From Anas platyrhynchos (taxonomy: Eukaryota; Chordata; Aves; Anseriformes; Anatidae): a DNA stretch of 64,000 nucleotides. A program made the translations under genes and the position numbers. This document shows, one piece after another, positions 1-12,749 of the stretch (the stretch's first letter is position 1; every line of letters starts with the position of its first letter). The notes beneath the pieces are model-generated. The model was not told the DNA's origin. It worked only from the letters and a program-made list of their open reading frames with translations, and searched no databases. The stretch spans positions 22,230,001 to 22,294,000 of the forward strand of contig NC_092593.1 in assembly GCF_047663525.1 (NCBI RefSeq), written 5' to 3'.

Positions 1-2797
1 CATAAGCACTACTGATGCAGCATTGCCTGCTCTGTATTTCAAGCAAACTTTGAACTTCAGTCTAAAGTGATAAATTAATACCCATGCCTGCTTAATACCT
101 TAAACTCTTCGTTTAGACAAGAAAGGCTAGCAGTGGAGCTCCTGAACCACAAACACCTATGCACAACACCTGACTGTGCCCCATTAACTTTACTGTTTTC
201 AAACTCTGTAACAGGACTGCAATAGTTTATAAAACAAATTCTTCAAGCTGACAATATTAACATGATAGAAACACTAACAAGATACAGCAATTCCATGTTT
301 ATGGCTAAAATAACTTCTGCTGAGCTATGTGAAGAGACAAACAATAACTAGGACACCCATTCTCAGACAAGCTCTTCCACCACCTACAGAATCCAACTAG
401 AGACTCTTCATTGACTTGAAGCAGTTCCTAATTAGTTGGGAACAGCATGTGCCTGCTCCAGCACTCAGGGGATGAAATGGTTTGTTAGCAGAGCACATGG
501 TTTTGATTAGTGATCTAATGAACTAACGCCTCAAATCAACAGGAAATGCAGCATCTGGTCAGCATTTCATTGCTTCCTTAGGTCTCAGCCACACCTTAGT
601 CACCCCTCCAGCTTTCTTGTACTATATCCCAGTATACAAGAATGTTGAGGGAAGCAGTAATTTAGAAGAAAAAATACAGATTGATTAAATAGAGATTAAT
701 TTAATTACTACAAGTGAGACATAGGGAAAGAAGGTTGCAAGGTTGCTGAGTTCTATAGTCTAAGGAAAAAGATTCCCAGACTTTTGCCAACTGAGGCAAA
801 AATATGAGGTTTTATCTTGTTTTAATTGTCCAGTATTTCTTCAGCATTTCTTTAAATAACTGACAAGCTTTGATGATGTAAAATACATTTCATTATTCAT
901 TTCATTCATTATTCATTCATAAACCTATTTGTATCTAATAGTACTCTTAATTGACCTTTACACACTAGAATATAGAGAGGTGGTTTTATCTGTAACAAAT
1001 AATTTTACTTGCTCTTTATAGAGCCCCCCCACCCTGATCCCTAACCAACATTCTAATTAATAAGGATCCATATTTCCACACAGCTTGTCAGTTTGATTAT
1101 TTAAGCACTTATTCAGTGTACTAAGGATCATAATCACCCCTTCAAAGCATGCAGCTCTATATAAGGCCTCCAATGTCTGAAATACATAAGGATCATCACC
1201 ATCATAATAGCATGGCAGCTGTGCTTCCTATAAGCCAGAAAAGTTGGTCCTGTATACAACAGACACACCTCAGCTACTGTGTGCCATCTGCCTAGTTAGC
1301 GGTTAGACAGTCACAGCAGATAGAAACAGCTGCTCCTGACAATATGAAAAACATCAGTACTTTCTTAAAGGCTTTGGCAATGTGGATAAACAATTCCAGT
1401 GAAAAGAATATTTTAAATTGCTGCAAATTTTTGATGCAACTGCTATTATGCATCATACCACAACAAAGTGATTATGCTCAGTAGAATGGATTTTGCTCAG
1501 CAACTGTAAGAGTTTTCTTTTTTTGTTGGTGGTGTTTTTTTTGTTTTCTAAACTGATTTACAGAATACCAGTTAAACAAAGCTAAGAAACCATTGTCCTG
1601 GATAAGGAGGTTTCATGCTTTTTTTCTATTTTATTCTTTCAAGTAAAACATTTTTTTCCTTTCACAGGTTTATTGTGGACTACTTCCTGTACTCTTTATT
1701 TAGGTCATTTATGCAAAGATTGGATTTCTGAGAAACCTCAATAGTGTCTGGCCTACAGCAAAATTATTATTTATAATAAAGCAAAGCATTGTCACACTGA
1801 ACTCCTTACCATCATAGGGATGTACGGTGTCTAGAAACAGAGGGAAGGGCAACCCTTGCTCTTGGCAGCTAAGCATTGCCAAAGGGTGAATTTCACTGTG
1901 AGTAAACACGGTAAGATGCAATAAATGGAAGGATGACAGGCTTTATAAGATGGATGAATGGATATGTGCTACATAAACAATTCATATTGACACAGTTCTC
2001 TTCTTCTCCCTTGTTATTTCTCATGTAGAAATGGGAAAGCTCTAGGTGTATAATTCTGGAATAAAGCTGCCCATTCATGCTGGGGGCTTAGTGCCTGCTC
2101 TGGCTGTCAGAGCTATCCCTTGCCTGAAGCTGGTTTCAGGCAGGAGGAGTGGAAGATACAAGAGCTCTCTCTCACCTGCCTAACCATGCATAAGGGAACA
2201 GACATCTCATGGTGTCCCCTGCCACCTCCTTCCTGTCTGGGTGGTCACGGTCTGAAGATAGAGCAGCAAATTACTATAAATAGGCCCCAGCAGTGCTGAA
2301 ATCAGGCATGGAAAGAGTTAGCTGCACAGACTCCACCTCAGAAATTGATAGGGAAATAAAACATAGGTTTAAAAAAAAAAGCAAAAGAATGATGTAATGC
2401 TGTCTGGAAACATAACACAATTGCTGTTTTATATTTTGTATGTATTAAACTTTCAAGCTACCTGTAATAACTGTGAGGTTTTATATTAATTGTGAGCAGA
2501 AAAGTAATTGGAGGCAAATTAATGAGAAACCTGCTGTCACATTACAGCATATTTTTTTAATGGATGTCTTTAAACATTTGGACAAAACATCTATATATTT
2601 TAAAGGGTAATTCTTTAACTGGTAAATGTAATTATCTGACTCTAAAGCAAAAAATGTAAAAGGACAAAAATGGATTGAATCAAAATATTCTGTCATTGCC
2701 ATACATAAGCTACCAGAGTATCTTTTCAACAAATGAAATTATTCTTTATTTTATGCTTTTAAAAATGCATTAGTATAATTGCTCTGTAACAAATTAC
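1..2797. other. AT-rich intergenic or intronic sequence, no feature recognised
   Basis: Downstream of the last recognised dynein relic exon. I looked on the minus strand for the next family segments (QAFTWLSQLRHRW, YEYLGNTPRL, the AAA1 P-loop GPAGTGKTET) and saw none. A splice-like segment near 1809-1890 has no recognisable translation. Confidence 0.6.
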
Positions 2798-2929
2798 CTT
2801 CTGTGCTATAAGTGTGGCTACAACATCCCTTGCATATACATCAATTGTGCATATTGTCATGATGTTCTGATGATCACCAGGGGTGAGTTCCCCTAACAGC
2901 ATGTTTATAAGGGCATTCAGTTGAGCAAT
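2798..2929 (-). pseudogene. Dynein heavy chain relic exon just before AAA1, best preserved
   Basis: This 132-nt, 44-codon, phase 0-0 exon lies between ATTTTGCAG and AAG/GTAATTT. It reads [20 protein letters not shown], then IMTICTIDV and [16 protein letters not shown]9/11/17 carry near-identical sequence at the linker-AAA1 junction (LNxLIxxLLGEL, [28 protein letters not shown]). It is intact and spliceable, but positions nearly invariant in working outer-arm dyneins are changed: R to H and K to N in PGDRQK, H to Y in DVHARD, K to T in VVAKL. The following exons (AAA1 with its P-loop) were not found at 1-2797 and would lie further left. I call it pseudogene because its upstream partner exons are broken. 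Confidence 0.85.
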
Positions 2930-5900
2930 CTGCAAAATAATTATATTTCAATGGAGATATTACACTGTGGGGGAAAAAAAAAAAAAAAAAACCACTATTA
3001 TATGTCAAGTGCTAAATGGAGCAGTTATAGAACCAAGACACATTTATTGGTGCTTTTAATCAAAGCAAATAACTTTTGCAAACTAATAATGGTGTTGTTT
3101 TCTTACAATTTTAATTTGACTCTTTAATAACAAAAATACACTTTTCAGCTGGTGCCCAGAACTTAATCTCAGAACTGATAAATACTAGTCTGAAAGTGCA
3201 CTTGTACTGCATCCTCACAAGCATGCTAAAGCTACTAGATCTTTAAAGCATTACATGCATACTTAAGAATACCAGTTCCAAAATAGTCACAATGAAAGCC
3301 ACATTTACTACAGCAAATGCAGAGATAAAAACAACAACAACAAAAAAAAACACATTATTTGGAGCCTGATTGCAGAGACACAATGCCTGCTTTTTGTGTC
3401 AGAGGAGCAGGAAAAGCAGGTTAACCAAACCATCCAATGAATCCCTGAACAATCTCCTTCACCAGACTGCATTGTAGTCTGTAGTTCCCTATACTAATGG
3501 GAATGGTGACACTGGAAAGGTGTCCCAGAATGCCTGCTTTCATGGCACTGGAAACCGCAGGCAGTCCCTATGGATCAGTTTTATTCCCAAGGCATCCAGA
3601 CATCTTATTAGAAAAGTGACGCTTCTGAGTAATAACAGTAAAGATTTTTTTAATTATATTTTTGACTGGAACAGTCCTTCTAAAGTCTACTTGCTACTAA
3701 AATAACAAGCACAAATCTGCCTTTTATATATATAAACAGTTCTAAGACATACCTTTCTGACAGAGCCTTCCAAACATATCAAGACCATGATTTTGCAAAG
3801 CTGACTCATGCAGAATCCCAGCTTTGCCAGTGAAGGAAAGTTCACACTGACGCAAGAAACAGGACAAACACACATCCATAGTAGACAGAACAGCAGCAAA
3901 TGGACTAATTTTCTTAACCACTAAAATGTCACAGATTTGACATACAAAAAAGACTTGTCTTCTCCTAAAATTACTCTTATTTATTTATTTATGCAATTCT
4001 ACAGGAAGTTCACATATCTACTTGTGGTTACAGTCTTTCAGATGATTTCAAACCATTTCTCTGGACTCTCAAAGGAAACTTGAACATCCTCATCTCTGCA
4101 AAACTCAATATCCATCAAAACACTTAGGTTGAATTGTCAAATAAACACCGATTTTGTAGTTTATCCTATGTGATGCTGCAACTTCCATGATTTTCTTTTG
4201 CTGGAAAGTTACACAGAGTTTCTTCTAAATGCCTTAACCAATTTTCTATCCAATGCAAATACTATTTTCCTTAAAATCATAGAGATACAATTTATAGGAA
4301 AACCATTACAAAATGTTATGAACATCACAGACTTTGTATTGTTGCTTCTGAAGATCAGTCTTGCCAAACCTGCTTTCAAAAAAACAACACACAAATACCT
4401 TAAGCCTCTGCCAGCCAGATGGTAGCATTTCAGTGCCCCAGAGACAGACCAGCCTACATCCTATTTCCAGGCTTCAAGTTTGAGTTATTTACACTGTGGA
4501 AGTCCTCTATCTTGTCAAATACACCATGATCTCCTAGTGCTTACCTGCTTTCTTAATTAGCCTTGCAAAGCAGCCTGTGAAACTCACATCAATTTGCAAA
4601 GAACAGGATGAAAATCACTGGGTTTTGGTACGCTTGTCTTGAATCATTCCTCCCTCCCCAACCTCTGACTACAATTGTATAAAAGTTTATGAACCTGAGA
4701 GACAGAAATTGATTGAAGTTTCACCTCGACCGGAACTCAGATTCTCAAGGGAGAAAACAGCTACAAAACCAAAAAAGGGGTAAAATCCCTAAATTTTGCT
4801 TTCTCTCAGTACATTCACTACACAGGTAACACTTTGCAATATACAGCAGTGACCGGATTTATATATAGCCTGTGTTCCTTACCAGTATGAAAAGAATGAT
4901 TGTGGTGGCCTACATCCAAAGACACAGCAGTGGGTCACTGTTCATATTACTCAGTGATTGCATATAATTTGGCATCACTGAAACAATCGCAGCTCTGAAA
5001 AGGTTGAGCTCTGGGCTATTACGAAGACTAAATTAACCCTCATCACTTGAGTGAATGATCCATTCACGCCAAGGTCAAAATCACTAGCTGAGCAGCATGG
5101 CAAAGATGACTACAGCTGACTGACCTGCAGTTGTGTATGGATAAGACTTGAATCTTATTATGTTTTCAGACAACCTGAATTTTACTGAAAACATTAAATT
5201 AGCTATTTATTATGAAAAACAAAAAATCCAAAAGGTAAAGTCCAACCTATCCACCTTTTTCCCCTACTTTGCTACTTGGGTTCAGACAAAAGTACAAGAG
5301 CTGTGTGTTAGTGACTGACTGAAGTTGCTGGGGCAGGAGTCCAGGAGAAAAATGAGGTGAGACTTTTGTAGGTTTCCTCTCAGAATCTCTAAAACTCAGA
5401 CTACATATCAGATGCTTGAGCGCACTGTTGAGAAAGGAGAATAGGGAAGAAAAGAGGGCTATCAGGTGATTAAGAGAAATAGAGACTAGGCTCTCCCAAA
5501 GAATATAAAGTTCCTTTTGTGGAGAGGAAGGGCTTTCTTTATTATTCTTTCTTCTTTCCTCTTCTATCCCCAATTTCAAGTGAACAAATATAAAATCTCC
5601 ATGTGGTAGGATAACCCAATATTGTTTTTTTCTGAACAGCAAGTAATAGTTAAATAAGAAAACCTCCTGGATTTTTTGTTTGTTTGTTTTTGTTTTTTAA
5701 ATAGCCACCTGTAAATGTCAAAACTTTAAATTCCTCATTAATATTAATCTACACTTCCAGCTGCAGCGTCCTAAGTTAAGTTTTGATCCTCCATGGCTCA
5801 CATTTCTATGAAGCCTTTGTTTCAGATTGCACATCACTGTGTAATTGTGGAGCATCGTTATTATTGGTGTCACTGGCTGAACTACAGGAAGACAATGTGG

Positions 5901-8900
5901 TATGTCATGGGGTATATATTCCCAGAGACACGGGTCCCATTGTGGAAGAGTGGGAAATAAAAATTAATCACTCCACTTTCCTGTACAGGCTGTGGGGTAT
6001 CCACAGCATGAGCGGAGCTACCTGATCGCTGTGACCTCTGCCTCATTTAACTCCACAGTAATAACGTGGGCAAATCAGTTGCTATTTTTAATCCAACATC
6101 ATGTTCTGTCTCACTTTTCCCAACAGAAAGCTTACCTTAAGTGTCATTTTTTCCCCTGTAGAAATAATATTTGACTAATTGTTTTGATTTTCCAAACTTC
6201 CTGCTCCTCCCAGGAAGCAAGGCTGCATGTCAGGCCGCTGCAAAGCAATTCATCCTAAACCTCAGTACTCACTCCTAAATCTGGGTGGATTTGGTTACAT
6301 TGGCTCCTCACACTTACTAAGTTATTTCATTTCAAGTGTGTGAGGATACTTTAAATTAGAAAGACGAGTCTTTACATTCTGAGATAACTAACCTAGCTTT
6401 GACAAATTAGCTTCCATCATCTTTGCATACAAATACACTTGAGTGAGCCTCAGGGAGAGAGAGAAGGAATACTTCATACAACTGGTAAACAGTCCAGGGA
6501 TAATGGGATGGACAACAAAGACTTATATTTTCCTTCAAGATCCACTGGTTCTGGCTTTGACCTCAGGATTGGTGGAGCTTCTATTAGAAGCAACAGATAG
6601 TGTGGTCCAGACAGAGGGTCTATGTTTTCTAAAATTATTTGCCTCACACCTTTCTAATTCAGCAGAATATTAGGCAAGAAAATACACCGCTTATTAATCA
6701 GAACTGTTCTTCACAAAACATAGGGCTTTGAAAAGTATACATAATTGCCAGATTCATATTCTCATTAAATGTAAGCTCAGAAAAATTGTCAAATAACTTC
6801 ACTAGTTTGCAATCTATTGATAGCAATTGAAGAAAGCTGGAGTTAGAATAATTTTCATTTGGTTAAATATAAAAATTAAAGAACACAACAAAAAGTTTTC
6901 CTACTTTGAATGACTCCCCTTACAAATGATTTTTGATAAAGCTATCCCAAAGAAGAAGCAGGACCATGGAAGCAGAGCAAGATCTCCCAGATTCCAAATG
7001 TATTGCTGAGTCTTTCTGATAAATTCTGAGTAAGGAAATTTAATATAGCACTTCTTAGAAATGCACTTGGAAATATTACAGTTTTAATGTTAGAAGTATC
7101 CTTAGAAATATCACCATTGTAATGACAAATGAAACCACAACCAAACAGGATCATTACTCTACTTTCTATTACTGCAAACTTTCTATACAACCTTAATGTC
7201 TACACAAGTGTTTGAGATCACCAGAGAAAAGATACTGTAAAATTGAAAGTATTTTCATTGTTTTGAAGTCCTCTGTGTTTCCAAAGCGTGTATGAGCCTT
7301 AAGTACGGACGTGCAAAATGGCTCTAGGAACTGGAACAACTCTTATTTCACTGAAATAAGTTAAACTATTTCAGCACATATGCACAGCTGGCCAGTCTTC
7401 AAAATAAGAAGTTGCTTCTGTCTTTCTGTTTTAAGTCTGAAACGTGTATATAACAAAATCATTCTGTTGGTAAATGGTTCACCAGTAAGGACATATTTTT
7501 TCCAGATGAACTCATATTATTTTAAGCTACAGTATTGGCCATCTTTCAATTCTGCAAAACATTCTTGTTCTGTAAATTTTTAAGTATGAAGTTCCTTGAA
7601 AATTACACATTTTCTTGATAAGTTACTAAGGTTATTATCTACAGGATCTGAAACAAACTCATTGCACTGGTGACAAAAGAATTGTAATTAGAAATAGAGA
7701 ACCTGTTTCAAGAAAGGATAGTCCAAAGTTAAGAGCTCTGGCTCAAGACTTGAAAGATTCATTCTCTCACAAAAGTTCTGCAGGTGACCTTTGATAAGTC
7801 ACATAACCTCTTTTTGGTTCTTTGCTGTGAAACAGAGATAATAGCACATTCCTGTCCACAGGGTAAGTAAATATATTTCTTATGTTTATAAAGATTAAGA
7901 GATATCCAGATATACAGCAGGAAGGCTTTTCTTGCAGAAACCAAAATCTATAAAGAGTTTATGTAAAATTCAACACACAGCTTTTGTTCAAACACTTGGG
8001 GCTGAAAGAGAGTTGCATTTGAACAAAGTCATATGATAGACTCACATTCAGTATTCTCCCACAAGTAGATCTCAGCCATTGTATCTCCCCAGCAACTGGA
8101 AAGTGCTCTGACTATTGAGACATTCTTAAATTTTACTTTTGATGTTACCCCACACTGCATATAATATTTAAATACTTAAGCTGATCCTTATGCAATAAGT
8201 CAAAGAGAAAATTTCATCCTAAAGATGATTTAGTTTTAGCCCAATCTGCACCAATCTTTCTGTTTGTCTATGGCCACAGGTATCTTGGTGTGACAAAGCA
8301 AGAGAAAGATGATAAGAGAAACAAAAAGCTATACTGTATTAATTATTTTTATTATAAGGAGATTGAATTTATATTTAGGAAGACAAGAATTGCCTGTGGA
8401 TCTGGTCTGGAGACTTCTATGTAAAAAGAGTCTGTAGACAAAGAATCCTGAAGAAGCTGCATGCAACAGTACAAGAATCCACAATACATAAGCAGTGGTG
8501 AGTATATTATATATATTATACAATAAATGTTCATTCTGCACTTCTTCTTTGTGCTCAAAAGCACAAAGTCTACCTCATGAGCTATTGGCCTTGTCATTAG
8601 CGAAAGAAGTATCCCAGAATTTTTCTAGTACTTATAAATCACTGTGTTGAAGTCATCACTACACTGAATTCATCACCAAATTTTCACTGACCTCAACAGT
8701 TTCTGAATTCAGCAACACCAAGAACTATAGATAGGTATTGCATTTTTCTACCTATTGTATTAGGTATAAAAAAAGCAATCATTTGATCTATTTGGCCTTT
8801 TAGTTTCCAGATGATTCTCCACCTTATTTATGAGAACAGAGAAGCATGTCTATAATAAAACAATTGTGATAAAAACATATTTCAATGTATTTTATTAATA

Positions 8901-10641
8901 TAAGCAATTGCTTTGAAATCATCTTCAAATTTCAAAGCACTTTGCTGAGGAACATAATTATCCTGAACGTCAGAATAGAGGGAAATTGAACACAACATGA
9001 CGCACCAGCAACACAGCACTACAGCTGGTGAACAGAATTTAGGTTCCTAATCCCAGAAATGACCATGCAGTTCCATTCTTCTGCAAACTGGGGACATCCA
9101 CAGAGAAAAACTGGATTGTTTTCTAGTTGGACCAACGGTATTAAAAGCAAACCTAGCAACTGGTATTACCCTATATATATTACATTTAAAATGCATTAAA
9201 TTTTAGATCTATGCATATAAATTGCAATGTTTGTTTTCGGCTAGAGGTAGTAGAGCTACTGTAGACTAGTCATTACGATGCTGAGTTTCTGAAATTACTG
9301 AGACTAGATGATGGTGTCATTCTGTTGTTACTTAGACAAAAGGTGAAGATGCCATACAGACATAATGTAATGATATTGAATTTAGAATTTGTTTACAATT
9401 GAATACTTGAATTAGCACAAATATCCATCATTATGTTTTTAGGCTACCCAGAAAGAATGGAAAACAGATTAGCATGAAGCAGATTACTCTCCAAAACACT
9501 TTCTGCCCAAGAACAATTACCTAAATATATGTTATACTGCAATCCTTAAATTATGGTGATACCTGCTCACATATACAAATAATGATAAAAGCTGAAGTTG
9601 GACTTTTTCTTTCATCTACCCAGATTGCAAAGCCAGAACACAAACACTATTGTGTTCCTAACTGCTGGGTTCTGAGTTTTAAGGTTTAATTTCTTAAACT
9701 TCAAACATTTTCAGACTCTTAACCAATAATTCAAAAGCAACAGGCACATCCCAGGTACACAGTACTCTGACAGGTCTTAATTTCTTATGCAGCAGATAGA
9801 TTGCTGTGAACACAACAGCAGAAGGAATGAGGAAAAAGAAGGAAGCAGGCTGGTGAATGCATCTTGGAGATGGGCTTCTGAATCTCATGTGAAAGCCAGC
9901 TGGGTAATTTCCTGGTTACTGAAGAAAAACTGAATTCAGAAGGATATTTTCAGAAGTACTTTGAGATTTGGGAGTTCAATCCTGTAATACTTGTTTCCCC
10001 AATTTTTGAACTCCTTTGAGTTCAAAAACCCTCTAATGAAGGGAATTTAACAAGCTGCAGGCTCCTACATAATGCAGAGTACTCAGAACAGGAGAGATTA
10101 TTTCAAGTAGCAAAACACCGTTCATTAGGGAAATGATCACATTTGCAAATCTTCTGAGCTCCATCTCCATGTGTTCAACATTTATTTGTTTCTATGGAGT
10201 TTTCATCCAATCTTTAATACTTGTCTATAAAATTAAAAAAATAAACAAACAGCTTCTATAACATTCTAAGCAAAGCCTCAGGCAACTGAAAATTAAAGGA
10301 AGGTTTCAAACTCATCAGCAGGTGTATATTTATAAATATGTATGGTATACAAATGCAACAATATCAGTTTCAACATTTGAAACCTACTGATGCTGAAATT
10401 TGAGAGGATTTATATTCTTTGTTCTTAGTGCTAGAATTCTGTTTGTTATAGGGAAAGAATCCCTTCTTAAATTTCATGATTTTGATTTTTGTTTTGTTTT
10501 CAAAGTTTAGAACATGTTTCAAATGTATACATTTCCAAAACTATGAACCAGTTTATTTTCTATACAATACCTTTTCAGTAGCATTAACTGATGAGAAGGT
10601 TGAAAGTAGTAAGAAAGAAAATCAGGTTGAAAGTAGTAAGG
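2930..10641. other. AT-rich sequence within the dynein relic, mostly featureless
   Basis: Apart from the tentative relic at 4032-4095, no exon was recognised. A 131-codon minus-strand frame at 5247-5642 has no recognisable motif, signal peptide or splice support and looks like chance. Small A-rich and AAC-rich tracts lie near 2974 and 3330. Confidence 0.55.
4032..4095 (-). pseudogene. Possible dynein relic exon (YEEKPREQW region)
   Basis: After the acceptor GATATTGAGTTTTGCAG the minus strand reads DEDVQVSFESPEKWFEII and then an in-frame TGA. The family has A-V-V-T-Y-E-E-K-P-R-E-Q-W-L-F-D-Y about 45 residues before the exon at 2798-2929. FES-P-EKWF resembles this with small deletions. Order and distance fit. 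The match is short and the donor is weak (ACT/GTAACC). Confidence 0.25.
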
Positions 10642-10745
10642 AAGAATCACAGAATTTCTAGGTTGGAAGAGACCTCAAGATCATTGAGTCCAACCTCTGA
10701 CCTAAACTACATTTCAAGCCTGAGATAAGCAGATACTTCTTTCTT
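10642..10745 (-). mobile_element. CR1 LINE 3' terminal fragment
   Basis: AGAATCACAGAATTTCTAGG, TTGGAAGAGACCTCAAGATC and ATTGAGTCCAACCTCTGACC are the reverse complement of a CR1 3' end of another subfamily than the copy at 26.77 kb. Immediately to its left a short segment (TTGAAAGTAGTAAG) is repeated at about 10600 and 10627. The right edge is uncertain. Confidence 0.82.
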
Positions 10746-12695
10746 ACAGTCGTAAAATGCATTCCTGCTTTCTTTGAGGACAGGTATGTCTCAAGAACCT
10801 CAGAGAGAATTCAGTGAAGGTAAGAATTTGACACTCCATGAAACTGAAAGCAAAAGTATACATGATTTCCCTGCTTTAGTATAATCAGTGATTCCAAATT
10901 AAACAGGAGCTTTTAATGGAATTGCTCATCTGGCAATATTAATGCAAAAAACAAAGCTCTCACTTGAACATCTCTGGAAAATCACCTGGAATATGTATTC
11001 GGTAAACAGTTTTGCAGTATTGCTACTTTAAATAATTTACTGTGTGGTTTACATCCACACCAATATAAAGTGACTTTATTCCTAAGAAATTACTCCTCTA
11101 TGTAACCACCATAGCGGACAACTGAACTAGATGTATAACTAAAATTATAAATCACTTTTGCATGTAAATCAGTGGATTAGTGTGTAAAAGCCTACCTGAC
11201 ATTTTAGAAACATATAGTTTTTGTCTTTTGATTTCAAACTTAGAACAACTTTCATTTAGACAAACTGAACTATAGTTTGTTCATTAAAAATAAAAGTTAA
11301 AAAATAAAAAAAATCAGCAAGATCTCTTCTTCCTAATCTTGTCAGACACTGTTTCATCTAAGCAGAGGGAGCATTTCCTATTATTCCACAACAATACCTT
11401 CACCTCTGAGGTAACCGTGCACTCATGGACATTAAAATAAATTTTGTCCTCTCCTGGAGACTGAATGGCTTGTGTACAGCTGCAATTACCTCTGAGGAAA
11501 AGCTGGTGAAAAGAGAAATCTGCGATGATCACTGAAAGGCACTCCTGTCATTCCAAACAAATACAAGTGAAGCTGGAAGCCAGATTAGCGACTTAATCAT
11601 AAACTCTAAGTCAATAGACAGGATTCTGTTATAATCCATCCAAGTACAGGTTTTCATAGTTCTTATGTTATAAAATAGGAGTGCTGCAAAGGTTATTCTT
11701 CCAGGGGATTATCAAATGGCCATTTTGAAACCTCCTTTCTCTAGCCTAAAAAAAAAATATATAAAGGAAAACAAAAGAGAGTTGTGTAATTTCCTGCAAG
11801 AGACTATGAGAAACTTGGACCCACCAGGAACCACATTACCCATTTGAATCCATAAAAACGTGCATTTAGGTTTGGAACTTCTCCAACTTCAAACTGATTT
11901 GCAAAATTTCCTAAAAAATTAGTGGAAAAAAAAAAAAAAAAAACATTCTTTCCTCCCTGACAACCTCTGAAACACATTTCAGCCTTGGGCACTTTTTACA
12001 GCCATGCACAAAAATTCAGAACAGAAAAAATGACAGATCCCATACTCAAGCAGTGCTGGTAAATACCATTGCAATAATGCTATCACTCACTGTCAGATAC
12101 TGAAAGGGTACTAATTGAGGCAGGCAGTATGACACTGTGGGTGCACATGGTACCATGTGAGACTTTTTCTGCTCACTACTCTTCATTGTTTATTTGTGCA
12201 GACACCTCCACTAATGCATTACCATCCAGAACAGGGTTATCATAATGAACTACTGGTGCTTATGTTGCAAGGTGAGTTAAACCAAGTCTGAAGTCTAAGC
12301 CTATAATATTGCACAGTTCACAGATGGAATAATGGCTGTTTCTTAGACTACTTGAGGACACAGTTCACAGGTTGAGAATACTTGAGCAAAAACCTGAACT
12401 ACATATTTCAAAGTTCCTTCTGCAACCATTCACCCTGCATATGTGCTAAGCTTAGGCACACCCAGAGCCTGTCCTGTGTCCAAGTCTCTTCTACTTAGGA
12501 GATATGCTCATACCTCTGTGGTGTTTCCTGATGCTGTCCATTCAACAACTGAGCTGCAGGCCTGGGAACCAAGCCAGGCTCTTTCCTGTAGCAACACATG
12601 GCAGTAGCATGCCTGGAAAACTGAATGCTGCCAGTCCCTCAAAATCTTACTCTCTTACTGCACAATCCTCAGAAAGCCTACTTCTTCATTTTTCC

Positions 12696-12749
12696 TTTTT
12701 TTTTTTTTTTTTTTTTTTTGGGGGGGGTGGGGGGAGGGGGGTGAGGGGG
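12696..12749 (+). repeat. Poly(T) then G-run tract, potential G-quadruplex
   Basis: About 24 T residues change abruptly into four G-runs: G8-T-G6-A-G6-TGA-G5. Four runs of five or more G with 1-3-nt spacers satisfy the usual intramolecular G-quadruplex pattern on the + strand. The 105-residue frame crossing it is not credible coding. Confidence 0.9.

Noticed and set aside
1809..1890. Exon-like segment with good GTAAGG donor
   Set aside because: Translation matches no dynein segment or other protein I know, and splice-like signals occur often by chance.
3748..3851. Exon-like segment with strong pyrimidine tract and AAAG/GTATGT donor
   Set aside because: No frame resembles the dynein sequence expected just before the 2.8 kb exon.
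5247..5642. 131-codon minus-strand frame
   Set aside because: No recognisable motif, start context or homology. Likely chance.
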